This document shows positions 34,163 to 42,557 of a stretch of 59,405 nucleotides of DNA, piece by piece (the stretch's first letter is position 1; each line of letters starts with the position of its first letter). Under the pieces are notes generated by a model. The model saw only the letters and a program-made list of their open reading frames with translations, ran no database searches and was not told where the DNA came from. Position numbers and translations under genes: made by a program. The DNA comes from Hyphomicrobiales bacterium (GTDB lineage Bacteria; Pseudomonadota; Alphaproteobacteria; Rhizobiales; Xanthobacteraceae). The stretch spans positions 1-59,405 of the forward strand of contig WHTP01000020.1 of the NCBI GenBank assembly GCA_009377695.1, written 5' to 3'.

Positions 34163-35147
34163 TGTGCGATGGTCGGCGGGTTTAGCCGCACTCTGCAGCC
34201 TCGCAATCGTCCTCACCATCGCTGCGGCGCGCCACGCGCGAGCCGGTGACTATCCCTCGCGTCCGATCACGATCGTCGTTCCGTTCGCGCCCGGCGGCAG
34301 TTCCGACGTGGTCATGCGTCTGCTTTCGCAGCGGGTGTCGGAAAGTCTCAAGCAGACGATCGTAGTTGAGAACCGTCCGGGCGGCGCAGGCAATATTGCG
34401 GCGCTGGCGATCAAGACCGCTCCAAAGGACGGCTACACGTTGATGATGGGGCACACCGGTACGCACGCCATCAACGCCACGCTCTATCCCGACCTGAAAT
34501 TCGATCCGGTCAAGGATTTCACGCCGGTCACGCCGCTGATCTCGTTCAACAACACGCTGATCGTCAATGGCAGCAGCACCGCGAAATCGGCCAAGGAGCT
34601 GGTGGCTTTGGGCAAGGCGAAGCCGGATGGTCTGACCTATGGATCGCAGGGGGTCGGAACCGGCGGTCACCTGCTGGGTGTGATCCTGGCGAAACAAGCC
34701 GGCGTCAATCTTGTCCATGTGCCTTATCGCGGTGTCGCGCCCGCGGTGACCGACATGGTCGCAGGTCGGGTCGACTTGATGTTCGCATCCTACGTGACGG
34801 CGGGCCCGCACATCGAAAGCGGGAAGCTCCGCATGCTGGCGATTGCCGGCGCGAAGCGCCATCCGAAATTCCCTGACCTCCCGACGATGGCGGAAGCGGG
34901 GTATCCCGGCGTCGAGATGGAGCAATGGTTTGGCTTGTTCGGGCCGGCGGGAATCCCTGGGCCGGTCGTGCGGAAGCTCAATGCGGCGTTCGTCGCGGCG
35001 CTGGAAAGCGATGAGGTGCGCAACACCTTGTTGCCGCAGGGCTCCGTCATCATCCCGGGCAAGCCGCAGGATCTTGCGGCCATGATTGCGCGCGACATCG
35101 TGCGGCTTGGGCAGGTCGTGAAAGATTCCGGCGCCAAGCCGCGGTAA
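34152..35147 (+). CDS. Bug/TctC-family solute receptor 4
   Basis: A 331-residue TctC-type periplasmic receptor. The start ATG at 34152 lies inside the end of the upstream lyase gene. Signal peptide: MKSNVRWSAGLAAL..., cleavage near ARA-GD (about residue 31). Motifs are YPSRPITIVVPFAPGGSSD, VENRPGGAGN, APKDGYTLMMG, FDPVKDFTPVTP and VPYRGVAPAVTDMVAGRV. A carboxylate delivered to the LeuCD/lyase enzymes is the likely ligand. Confidence 0.9.
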   Translation: MKSNVRWSAGLAALCSLAIVLTIAAARHARAGDYPSRPITIVVPFAPGGSSDVVMRLLSQRVSESLKQTIVVENRPGGAGNIAALAIKTAPKDGYTLMMGHTGTHAINATLYPDLKFDPVKDFTPVTPLISFNNTLIVNGSSTAKSAKELVALGKAKPDGLTYGSQGVGTGGHLLGVILAKQAGVNLVHVPYRGVAPAVTDMVAGRVDLMFASYVTAGPHIESGKLRMLAIAGAKRHPKFPDLPTMAEAGYPGVEMEQWFGLFGPAGIPGPVVRKLNAAFVAALESDEVRNTLLPQGSVIIPGKPQDLAAMIARDIVRLGQVVKDSGAKPR

Positions 35148-35153
35148 TCGACA

Positions 35154-36398
35154 TCAACTGATTGCGGCGGACTTGGCGAGCCCTTCCAGCATCGAGGAGC
35201 GGCGCAGGAACGAGCGCAATTTCTCGCGATCATTCGCAGTCGCCTGCAAATCTCGCAGCAGCTCGCGCCGCCGCGCCGGATCGCGCTCGCGCATGCGCGC
35301 GCGGTTGCGGTCTGCTTGCGCCAGGATGTCCTCGCGCGCGATCGGCCGCCGCCGGCGGTCGTAGGCATCGAGGCGTGCTTCCGGTGCGCCATGGCGCAGC
35401 ACGTCGATCAGCGCAGCGGCGAGTTCGAAGGCATCATGAATGCCGCCGTTGAGGCCCATGCCGCCGGCCGGCGTGTTGAGATGTGCGGCGTCGCCGGCGA
35501 GCAGCATGCGGCCGCTGCGATAGGCCGGCACCATCCGCATGTGCACGCGATAGGGCCGCTGCTCGGCGATCTGATAGGTGACGTTCCGCGGCACGATGAT
35601 CTGCAGGCTCGCTTCGAGCGCCTCCGGCGTCATCTGGTCTTCGATCGGAATGTTCTCGTCCGGATAGATCGAGACCCGCCAGCGGCCGGGGACCTTGAGC
35701 AGGCTGAAGTTGCCGTTCTCCTTCCAGCAATAGGAAACGTTTGAGATGCCTTCGAGGTGATCCTCGAACGAGAACAGCGTGGTGACCAGCAGCGTCGTCT
35801 CCGGATACGTCAAACCTTCGAAGGGAAGGCCCATGCAGCGCCGTACAGTGCTGCGCGCGCCGTCAGCGCCGACGACGTAGCGCGCACGTCGTTCTTCCCG
35901 TTTGCCATCGGCTTCGATCTCGACCCGGATATGATCGCCGCAATCCTCCGCGGCTTCGACCCGGCTGGCAAACAGCACCTCCGCATGGGGCGATTGCTTG
36001 AGCTTTTCGAGCAGCGCCTCTGACAGCTTCCATTGCTCGCATTGCAATCGGTAAGGGTGCCGGGTTTCGCCGTCGAGAATGGAGAGGTCAAACACCGCGC
36101 GGTCGCCGGAGGGATGCAGGCGGATCTGCCAGTCTGGACAGGGGATGCCCCGCTCGACCATCTTCGCGGTGATACCGAGCGGCTCCAGCATATCGAGCGT
36201 GGGCGGATGAAAGGTCGAGGCGCGCAGGTCGCGAACGATTGCGCTTTCGGATTCAACAACCGTCACGGGAATTTTCTGCTCGGCGAGCAGCAGCGCGACA
36301 CAGAGACCGACCGGCCCACCGCCGGCGATGATGACGTCGGCGTCGTCGGTGCGTGTAATCGATGCGGGTTGCGATGGATGTGAAGCGTCGCTTGTCAT
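35154..36398 (-). CDS. FAD-dependent aromatic hydroxylase-type monooxygenase 2
   Basis: A 414-residue group A flavoprotein monooxygenase, paralogue of the enzyme at 22418-23617. FAD fold DVIIAGGGPVGLCVALLLAE, the YVVGADGARSTVRRCMGL motif, and MLLAGDAAHLNTPAGGMGLNGGIHDA are present. STFHPPTLDML and HPYRLQCEQW are shared with the paralogue. I start at ATG 36398; an in-frame ATG at 36428 exists. It converges with receptor 4 (6-bp gap) and is divergent from the racemase-like gene. Substrate is unknown. Confidence 0.88.
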   Translation of the reverse strand: MTSDASHPSQPASITRTDDADVIIAGGGPVGLCVALLLAEQKIPVTVVESESAIVRDLRASTFHPPTLDMLEPLGITAKMVERGIPCPDWQIRLHPSGDRAVFDLSILDGETRHPYRLQCEQWKLSEALLEKLKQSPHAEVLFASRVEAAEDCGDHIRVEIEADGKREERRARYVVGADGARSTVRRCMGLPFEGLTYPETTLLVTTLFSFEDHLEGISNVSYCWKENGNFSLLKVPGRWRVSIYPDENIPIEDQMTPEALEASLQIIVPRNVTYQIAEQRPYRVHMRMVPAYRSGRMLLAGDAAHLNTPAGGMGLNGGIHDAFELAAALIDVLRHGAPEARLDAYDRRRRPIAREDILAQADRNRARMRERDPARRRELLRDLQATANDREKLRSFLRRSSMLEGLAKSAAIS

Positions 36399-36475
36399 AT
36401 CGTTACCATTGCATCGCGTCGCCGCCATATCAACGGCGACGGCAATTTCGGCAAAAGGCGGATTGGGAAAGAATA

Positions 36476-37249
36476 ATGACGGTCGAATATGCGCCCCACG
36501 GACTGATCGGCGTGCTGACGCCGCAGGCGAACACGACCGTCGAGCCGGAATTCTGGGTGATGCTGCCGCCCGGCGTCGCGCTGATCAATGCGCGCATGAT
36601 GAGCGACAAGGGATCGCTCGAGGGACGGCTGCTGGACTATTTCGACCAGCTCGATACTGCGGTGCGTCAGTTCCACAATGCGCCGATCGGTGCGATCGCG
36701 CTCGGCACCACCGGTGCGTCCTATGTCGCCGGCATTCCGCGTGAGCGGGATGCCGTCGCCGCGCTCACAAAGAAAGCGGGCGTGCCGTTCATCACGGCAG
36801 GACTCGCGGTGGTGCTGGCCCTGAATACGCTGAATGCAAAGCGCATCGGCATCGTCTCACCCTATCCCGAGCCGCTGACTAAGGCCTGCGTTCCCTATTG
36901 GGAGGAGCACGGCTTCACGGTCGACGGTGTGGTGCAGATCGAAAATCGCCCCGACCAGTTTCATCCGATCTATTCAATTGCGGCGGCGAACGCGGAGCAG
37001 GGGCTTGATGAGCTGGCAGACATGAGCCTCGACGCGATCGTGATGCTTGGCACCGGCATGCCGACACTGGAGCCGATTCTCCAACGGCCGCGGGTTGCTG
37101 GCGCGCCTGTCATGTCCTGCATGCTGTGCTTGGCATGGGCGTCGATCGATGCGGTGCGCGGGTACGAGCCGAGCGCCGACGCGTTGCACGCCTTCATCCG
37201 CGGGGAAGGCTGGGGTGAGCGGCTACGGGCGCGCAGCGTCAGCGTTTAG
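36476..37249 (+). CDS. Asp/Glu racemase-superfamily protein (AMDase/maleate isomerase-like)
   Basis: A 257-residue protein of the superfamily that includes arylmalonate decarboxylase, maleate isomerase and Asp/Glu racemase. N-terminus GLIGVLTPQANTTVEPEF and RIGIVSPYPEPLTKACVPYWEEHGF are typical. The first catalytic position, Cys in racemases and isomerases, lies in ALGTTGASYVAG without Cys; the second region APVMSCMLCLAWA has two Cys. One active-site thiol is the arrangement of arylmalonate decarboxylase. The ATG at 36476 follows GGGAAAG. The Bug receptor 85 bp downstream is probably cotranscribed. Function should be treated as open. Confidence 0.78.
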   Translation: MTVEYAPHGLIGVLTPQANTTVEPEFWVMLPPGVALINARMMSDKGSLEGRLLDYFDQLDTAVRQFHNAPIGAIALGTTGASYVAGIPRERDAVAALTKKAGVPFITAGLAVVLALNTLNAKRIGIVSPYPEPLTKACVPYWEEHGFTVDGVVQIENRPDQFHPIYSIAAANAEQGLDELADMSLDAIVMLGTGMPTLEPILQRPRVAGAPVMSCMLCLAWASIDAVRGYEPSADALHAFIRGEGWGERLRARSVSV

Positions 37250-37333
37250 AGACGCCCGGAGGTGCGGCGATTTGGCGTGCCTAACGACGGATGGCAGAGC
37301 TAAGTTCAAGCTGCTTTGAATCGAGGCCCGTCC

Positions 37334-38302
37334 ATGAAACATGTCACGCGACTGCTAGTTGTTTCCGCGCTCCTACTGATCCCTTCAATGGCATCGGCCG
37401 CGGATTGGCCGACCCGTCCGGTTCGCATTGTCAGCCCGTTTGCCGCGGGCGGCACCGCCGACATCCTCGCGCGCATGGTCGCCGATCACTTCTCGTCGGT
37501 GTTCAAGCAGCAGTTCTTTGTCGAGAACCGCACTGGTGCCGGCGGCGCCATCGCCGTGCAGGGAGTCGCGACCTCGCCACCGGACGGCTATAATCTGGTG
37601 ATCACCAACATCTCCATGCTGGTGACGCTGCCGGTGATGAATCCGAAACTCGCCTATCATCCGACCAAAGATCTCACCAACATTGCCTATGTCGCCGGCG
37701 CGCCGATCGTCGTCGCCGTCAACGGTTCGAGCGGTATCAAGACGATCGATCAGCTCATCGCGCTCGGAAAGAAGCTGGGCAAGCCGATGAGCTATTCGTC
37801 ATCGGGCGTCGGCACGAATGGACACCTGCTCGGCGAGTCGCTTGGAAAGCTGGCCAAGATCAACATCGCGCACATTCCTTACAAGGGCGCGGCCATCGGC
37901 ATCACCGACCTGATTGCCGGCCACATCAACTTCGGGCTCCCGGTGCTGGGAACGGTCGCGTCGCATCTGCGAAGCGGAGCGCTGGTGCCGCTTGCACACT
38001 CTGCCGGAGAGCGCGTACCCGACTATCCTGATATTCCTACGCTCAAGGAGGTCGGCTATCCCGATTTGACGACGACGACCTGGTTCTCGCTGTCGGGGCC
38101 AGCCAATATGCCGCGTGCGCTTGCCGAGCGGCTCAATCGCGAAGTCGCCGCCATGGTCAAGAAGCCGGACATCCGCGCGCGGATTCAGCGCGACGGCATG
38201 ATCACGGAAACGATGTCGATCGAGGAGTTCGACAAGTTCATTGCCGCCGAGACGACGCGCTGGAAGCCGGCGATCGAGGCGGCGGGGTTGGTGCGGAAGT
38301 GA
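37334..38302 (+). CDS. Bug/TctC-family solute receptor 5
   Basis: A 322-residue receptor. Signal peptide MKHVTRLLVVSALLL..., cleavage near ASA-AD (residue 22). Mature motifs are WPTRPVRIVSPFAAGGTADI, VENRTGAGGAIA, SPPDGYNLVI, YSSSGVGTNGHLLGE and IPYKGAAIGITDLIAGHI. It follows the racemase-like gene on the same strand. It ends 28 bp from the convergent cysG end, with a palindrome (38350-38385) just beyond. Confidence 0.9.
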   Translation: MKHVTRLLVVSALLLIPSMASAADWPTRPVRIVSPFAAGGTADILARMVADHFSSVFKQQFFVENRTGAGGAIAVQGVATSPPDGYNLVITNISMLVTLPVMNPKLAYHPTKDLTNIAYVAGAPIVVAVNGSSGIKTIDQLIALGKKLGKPMSYSSSGVGTNGHLLGESLGKLAKINIAHIPYKGAAIGITDLIAGHINFGLPVLGTVASHLRSGALVPLAHSAGERVPDYPDIPTLKEVGYPDLTTTTWFSLSGPANMPRALAERLNREVAAMVKKPDIRARIQRDGMITETMSIEEFDKFIAAETTRWKPAIEAAGLVRK

Positions 38303-38330
38303 ATCTGGAGCGAGCAGCTCTCTCAAGTCG

Positions 38331-39833
38331 TCATGCGCGAGCTTGATCCGCGCATCCATCTTCTTGCGAAGAGGGATGGATTGGCGGGTCAAGCCCGGCA
38401 ATGACCGATTGGGGCGCGACGCCTGCGAACGCGCGGCCGATCATGACCAGCACGGGTTGCCCCGGCGTGGCCGCATCGAGCCGGCTCGCGATATCGGCAA
38501 TGGTTCCGGCAATGATCTCCTGCTCCGGCCGCGTCGCTGCAACAACGGCGATCGCCGGCGTATTCTTCGGAAGCCCGTGTGCCTGCGCCGTGGCGGCAAG
38601 CGCCGCGAGTGAACGCTTGGGCATGTAGACCGCGGTCGTCGTCACGGGATCGGCGATGCTCGTCCAGTCGATGTCGGTGGGAAGTTTCCCGTCCGCACCA
38701 TGGGCGGTTACGTATTGAATCCGCCGCGCGAGCTTGCGGTGTGTGAGCGATACGCCGAGTCGGCTGGCGGCGCCCTGCGCCGCGCTGATCCCGGGCACGA
38801 CCTCGACCGCGACGCGGGCCTTGCGGCAGGCCTCGATCTCCTCGCCGGCGCGGCCGAAGATCATCGGGTCGCCACCCTTGAGCCGCACCACGCGCCGTCC
38901 CGCCTTCGCGAGCGACACCATCAGCGCGTTGATCTCATCCTGCCGGCACGACGGCGCGAAGCCGGTCTTGCCGACCATCATTTTCTTAGCCTCGCGACGG
39001 GCGAAATCGAGGATCGCGGGCGCGACCAGATCGTCGATCAGAATGACGTCTGCCGATTGCAGCGCGCGCACCGCACGTAATGTCAGGAGCTCCGGATCAC
39101 CGGGGCCGGCGCCCACCAGCGTGACCGAGCCGACGCCTATCGTGTTACTCTCATGCTGGGTCTCGGCGAAAATGCGATCGTAGTCGGCCTGCGCGGGTTC
39201 GCGATCGGGCTCGGTCAGGGCGGTTGCGGTGAACATCTGCCAGAATACCCGCCGGGCGCTGAACGCCAGCCCCGATGACTTCACCGCCTCGCGCCAGCGT
39301 TGCGCGGCTTCCGCCCAGCGTGCGAATCCGAGTGGGATCATCGCCTCGAGCTTGGCGCGGATCGCCTGCGCAAACACCGGCGCGGCGCCGTCGGTGGAGA
39401 TTCCGATCACCAGCGGCGAGCGATTGACGATCGAACCAAACGAGAAATCGCAGAAGGCGGGGTTGTCGATGATATTGACGGGCACGCCGACGTCGCGAGC
39501 CGCCGCCGCGAAACGCGATGCCTCGTCGTCATTGCTGATCGCACCGATCGCGAGCGCGGCGCCTCGAAGATCGTCCGGCTGCCAGCCTTGCAAATGGATG
39601 ACGACCGTGCCGCCTGGCGGATCGGACGCAAGCGAAACCAGCTCGTCCGAGACCTCACAGGCGAAGACATCGACATCGGCGCCGGCGGCGGAAAGAAGTT
39701 CGGCCTTCCAGGCCGCGGCGGCTGTGCCGCCGGCGAGCGCCACGCGCTTGCCGGTGAGCGTGAAGAACACCGGCAAACGCGCCAGACGTTCCATGCGCGG
39801 TAGCTTTGCCTCGCTCGGGCTGCGTGGGTTCAT
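38331..39833 (-). CDS. cysG: Siroheme synthase CysG
   Basis: A 500-residue bifunctional enzyme making sirohaem for the nitrite reductase of the same operon. The N-terminal part (about 15-215) is the precorrin-2 dehydrogenase/ferrochelatase domain (FFTLTGKRVALAGGTAAAA, NIIDNPAFCDFSFGSIVNRSPL). The C-terminal part is uroporphyrinogen-III C-methyltransferase (LVGAGPGDPELLTLRAVRAL, VVRLKGGDPMIFGRAGEE, VVPGISAA). The ATG overlaps the nasA stop by 4 bp. The last ~25 residues (VIAGLDPPIHPSS...) are encoded by a rhizobial palindrome and lie beyond the family end, so the original stop was probably displaced. It closes the nrt-nir-nas operon. Confidence 0.92.
   Translation of the reverse strand: MNPRSPSEAKLPRMERLARLPVFFTLTGKRVALAGGTAAAAWKAELLSAAGADVDVFACEVSDELVSLASDPPGGTVVIHLQGWQPDDLRGAALAIGAISNDDEASRFAAAARDVGVPVNIIDNPAFCDFSFGSIVNRSPLVIGISTDGAAPVFAQAIRAKLEAMIPLGFARWAEAAQRWREAVKSSGLAFSARRVFWQMFTATALTEPDREPAQADYDRIFAETQHESNTIGVGSVTLVGAGPGDPELLTLRAVRALQSADVILIDDLVAPAILDFARREAKKMMVGKTGFAPSCRQDEINALMVSLAKAGRRVVRLKGGDPMIFGRAGEEIEACRKARVAVEVVPGISAAQGAASRLGVSLTHRKLARRIQYVTAHGADGKLPTDIDWTSIADPVTTTAVYMPKRSLAALAATAQAHGLPKNTPAIAVVAATRPEQEIIAGTIADIASRLDAATPGQPVLVMIGRAFAGVAPQSVIAGLDPPIHPSSQEDGCADQARA
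38350..38385. repeat. Palindrome at converging gene ends
   Basis: GCATCCATCTTCTT and AAGAGGGATGGATTGG-type arms around GCG form a long imperfect hairpin. It sits within the last codons of cysG and just beyond receptor 5, so it could end transcription from both sides. The sequence type is the common rhizobial repeat whose translation reads AGLDP.IHP. Confidence 0.65.
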
Positions 39834-42550
39834 GTCGCGGACTCTTCCGTGTGTTGTTTGGCGTGCTCTTTGGTGCGCTCTTTGGCGCGCTTCTTGTTCC
39901 GCTCCTGGATGACAATTCGCTTCAGTTCCGGCAGGCAGGAGCCGCAATTGGTACCGGCCCGCGTTGCCTGGCCGATATCGGTCACGGTGTTCGCGGCGCC
40001 GGACGCCACGGCATCGCGGATGCAACCTTCGCCAATGCCGAAGCAGGCGCAGACAACCGGCTCGGTTTCGACGATGGATATCGACGCGGTCGTTGAGAGG
40101 GAGATGCCGTCATCGTGCACGTCGAGCGCGCGGAGGTCGCCCATGCTCAACGGCTGACCTGACGGTCCGATGCAGATGAGTCCGTCCACCTCGCTGTCAA
40201 CAATGGCTGCGGCCCGATAAGTGCGCTGATCGAGATGTTCGGCAAGCCTCGCGTCGGCGGCGAGCAAGCCGTAGGCGAAATCGTGCCACACCATCGGACC
40301 ATGATCGCTTGCGACGCGGTATTCATGGCCATCTGCGGTCGCGACGCGCGTCCACCATGTGCCGCTGGGCAGGACCACCGGACGAGGGCTGCGCACGAAG
40401 CCGCGCATCGCAAACGCAACAGGCGAGATGGATGCCGGCGTGGCTTTCGCCTCCGGCTGGCCGGAATAGGGATCGGTGCAAGCCGCGACGAGATCGTCGG
40501 CGCGCGCGCTGGACGCTGTATCGCCGCTCCAATGGATCGGCAGGAAGATCGAGCCGGCGCGTTGATCGTCACTGATGACGACCTTCATGATGCAGGATCC
40601 ATGTGCGGTCGCGACGCGGGCAAAGCCGCCGTCCGATAGCCGCGCGCGTGTGGCATCGTCCGGATGCACTTCGACGAAGGGCTCCGGCATGTGGGTTGCC
40701 AGCCGCGGGCTCATGCCGGTGCGCGTCATGGTGTGCCACTGATCGCGGATGCGCCCGGTGTTGAGGCGCAGCGGAAAGTCGGCCGACGTTGCTTCTTTCA
40801 ATGCGGGCGGCTCGGGTGCGATGAAGCGGCCCTTGCGGTCGGAAGTGAAGAAATTGCCGTCGGCGAAGAAGCGCCGTTCGGCGGGCGCCGCGCCGGCAGG
40901 GAAGGGCCATTGCACCGGCGCGAGCACTTCGTAGTCGTCATCGGACATTGCTGCCAGCGCGCCGATATCGAAATCGCGCGTGCCGCCGTTCTCGAAGCTC
41001 GAGAGCGACGCATGCTCGCGGAAGACGTCAGCTGACGAGCAATACGCGAACGCGTCCGCAAAGCCGAGTTTGCCGGCGACCTCGGAGACGATCTGCCAGT
41101 CGGGCTTGGCTTCGCCCGGCAGCGGCAGGAACGCGCGCTGGCGCGAAATCCGGCGCTCCGAATTGGTGACCGTGCCGTCCTTCTCGCCCCAGGCCGCGGC
41201 CGGAAGAAGGACATGGGCGCCCGCATTGACGGTGTCGTTCGACAGCACGTTCTCGGACACGACAAACAGCTCGATCTTGCCGAGCGCCTCGCGCACTTCA
41301 GCCGCGCGCGGCAACGAGACCGCGGGATTGGTCGCCATCACCCACAGCGCCTTGATCTCACCGCGCGCGATGGCGTCGAACATCTGCACCGCCTGGAGCC
41401 CTTCGCGCTCCGCCATCTGGGGCGCGTTCCAGAAGCGGCGCACGCGATCGACCTCGGCCGGCGAGAAGCCCATGTGAGCGGCCAGCATGTTGGCAAGGCC
41501 GCCAACCTCGCGGCCACCCATGGCGTTGGGCTGGCCGGTCAGTGAGAACGGCCCGCATCCGGGCTTGCCCATGCGCCCGGTCGCAAGATGGCAATTGATG
41601 ATGGCGTTGACCTTGTCGGTGCCCTGCGCCGACTGGTTCACGCCTTGCGAATAGCAGGTGACGACACGGGCGGTGCTGCGGAAGAGGTCGAAGAACGCGC
41701 GGACCTGTTCTTCGTCGAGGCCCGCGGCGCGCGCCGTCGCCACGATGCCCGGCGCAATCGCCTTGGCGCGGGCGACCGCATCATCGAATCCGGTCGTGTG
41801 CGAGCGGATGTAATGCTCGTCGAGTGCGTTGTGTTCGGTGAGATCCACGAGCAAGCCAGAGAACAGCGCCGTATCCATCCCCGGTGCGATCGGCAGGAAC
41901 AGGTCGGCATCGGCGGCGGTTGCGGTACGGCGCGGATCGATGACGACGATCTTGGCGCCGCGCTTGGTCTTGTTATGCATCATGCGCTGGAACAGCACCG
42001 GATGGCACCAGGCGGCGTTGGAGCCGACGAGGACGATCAGATCGGCTTCGTCGAGATCGGTATAGGTGCCGGGAACGGTGTCGGAGCCGAAGGCGCGGCG
42101 GTGGCCGGCGACCGAGGAGGCCATGCACAGGCGTGAATTGGTGTCGACATTGGCCGAGCCGATGAAGCCCTTCATCAGCTTGTTGGCGACGTAATAGTCC
42201 TCGGTCAGCAATTGCCCGGAGAGGTAGAAGGCGACCGCGTCGGGCCCGTGGCGCTCGATGATGTTCTTGAGGCTTCCAGCGACACGATCGAGCGCGTTGT
42301 TCCAGCTTGCTCGTACGAGAGTCCCATCCGGCTGCCGCAGCATCGGATGCAGGAGCCGTCCACCAAGCGCGAGCGTCTCGCCGAGCGCGGAACCTTTCGA
42401 GCAGGTGCGTCCTTCGTTCGCCGGATGCGTTGGATCGCCCGCGATGGCGGCGCCGCCATGGCCATCCGGCTGTACAATCAGCCCGCAGCCGACGCCACAG
42501 TAGGGACAGGTCGTGCGCACGGCGGGCGGATGGGGCAGGGGTGCATTCAT
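39830..42550 (-). CDS. nasA: Assimilatory nitrate reductase NasA
   Basis: A 906-residue cytoplasmic Mo-bis-MGD enzyme reducing nitrate to nitrite. The N-terminal [4Fe-4S] ligands are C15, C18, C22 and C50 (TTCPYCGVGCGL and RTCSKGS). Molybdopterin motifs follow: NVDTNSRLCMASSVAGHRRAFG with the Cys Mo ligand, VGSNAAWCHPVLF, CYSQGVNQS, and GQPNAMGGREVGGLANML. The C-terminus carries a BFD-like [2Fe-2S] domain (CACFGIGEGC ... GTNCGSCLPEL), as in Klebsiella NasA, followed by a basic low-complexity tail. No Tat signal is present. I start at ATG 42550, 7 bases after the reductase stop; ATG 42568 is in frame. Electrons probably come from the FAD/FeS protein encoded just upstream. Confidence 0.95.
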   Translation of the reverse strand: MNAPLPHPPAVRTTCPYCGVGCGLIVQPDGHGGAAIAGDPTHPANEGRTCSKGSALGETLALGGRLLHPMLRQPDGTLVRASWNNALDRVAGSLKNIIERHGPDAVAFYLSGQLLTEDYYVANKLMKGFIGSANVDTNSRLCMASSVAGHRRAFGSDTVPGTYTDLDEADLIVLVGSNAAWCHPVLFQRMMHNKTKRGAKIVVIDPRRTATAADADLFLPIAPGMDTALFSGLLVDLTEHNALDEHYIRSHTTGFDDAVARAKAIAPGIVATARAAGLDEEQVRAFFDLFRSTARVVTCYSQGVNQSAQGTDKVNAIINCHLATGRMGKPGCGPFSLTGQPNAMGGREVGGLANMLAAHMGFSPAEVDRVRRFWNAPQMAEREGLQAVQMFDAIARGEIKALWVMATNPAVSLPRAAEVREALGKIELFVVSENVLSNDTVNAGAHVLLPAAAWGEKDGTVTNSERRISRQRAFLPLPGEAKPDWQIVSEVAGKLGFADAFAYCSSADVFREHASLSSFENGGTRDFDIGALAAMSDDDYEVLAPVQWPFPAGAAPAERRFFADGNFFTSDRKGRFIAPEPPALKEATSADFPLRLNTGRIRDQWHTMTRTGMSPRLATHMPEPFVEVHPDDATRARLSDGGFARVATAHGSCIMKVVISDDQRAGSIFLPIHWSGDTASSARADDLVAACTDPYSGQPEAKATPASISPVAFAMRGFVRSPRPVVLPSGTWWTRVATADGHEYRVASDHGPMVWHDFAYGLLAADARLAEHLDQRTYRAAAIVDSEVDGLICIGPSGQPLSMGDLRALDVHDDGISLSTTASISIVETEPVVCACFGIGEGCIRDAVASGAANTVTDIGQATRAGTNCGSCLPELKRIVIQERNKKRAKERTKEHAKQHTEESAT

Positions 42551-42557
42551 CGCGGTC

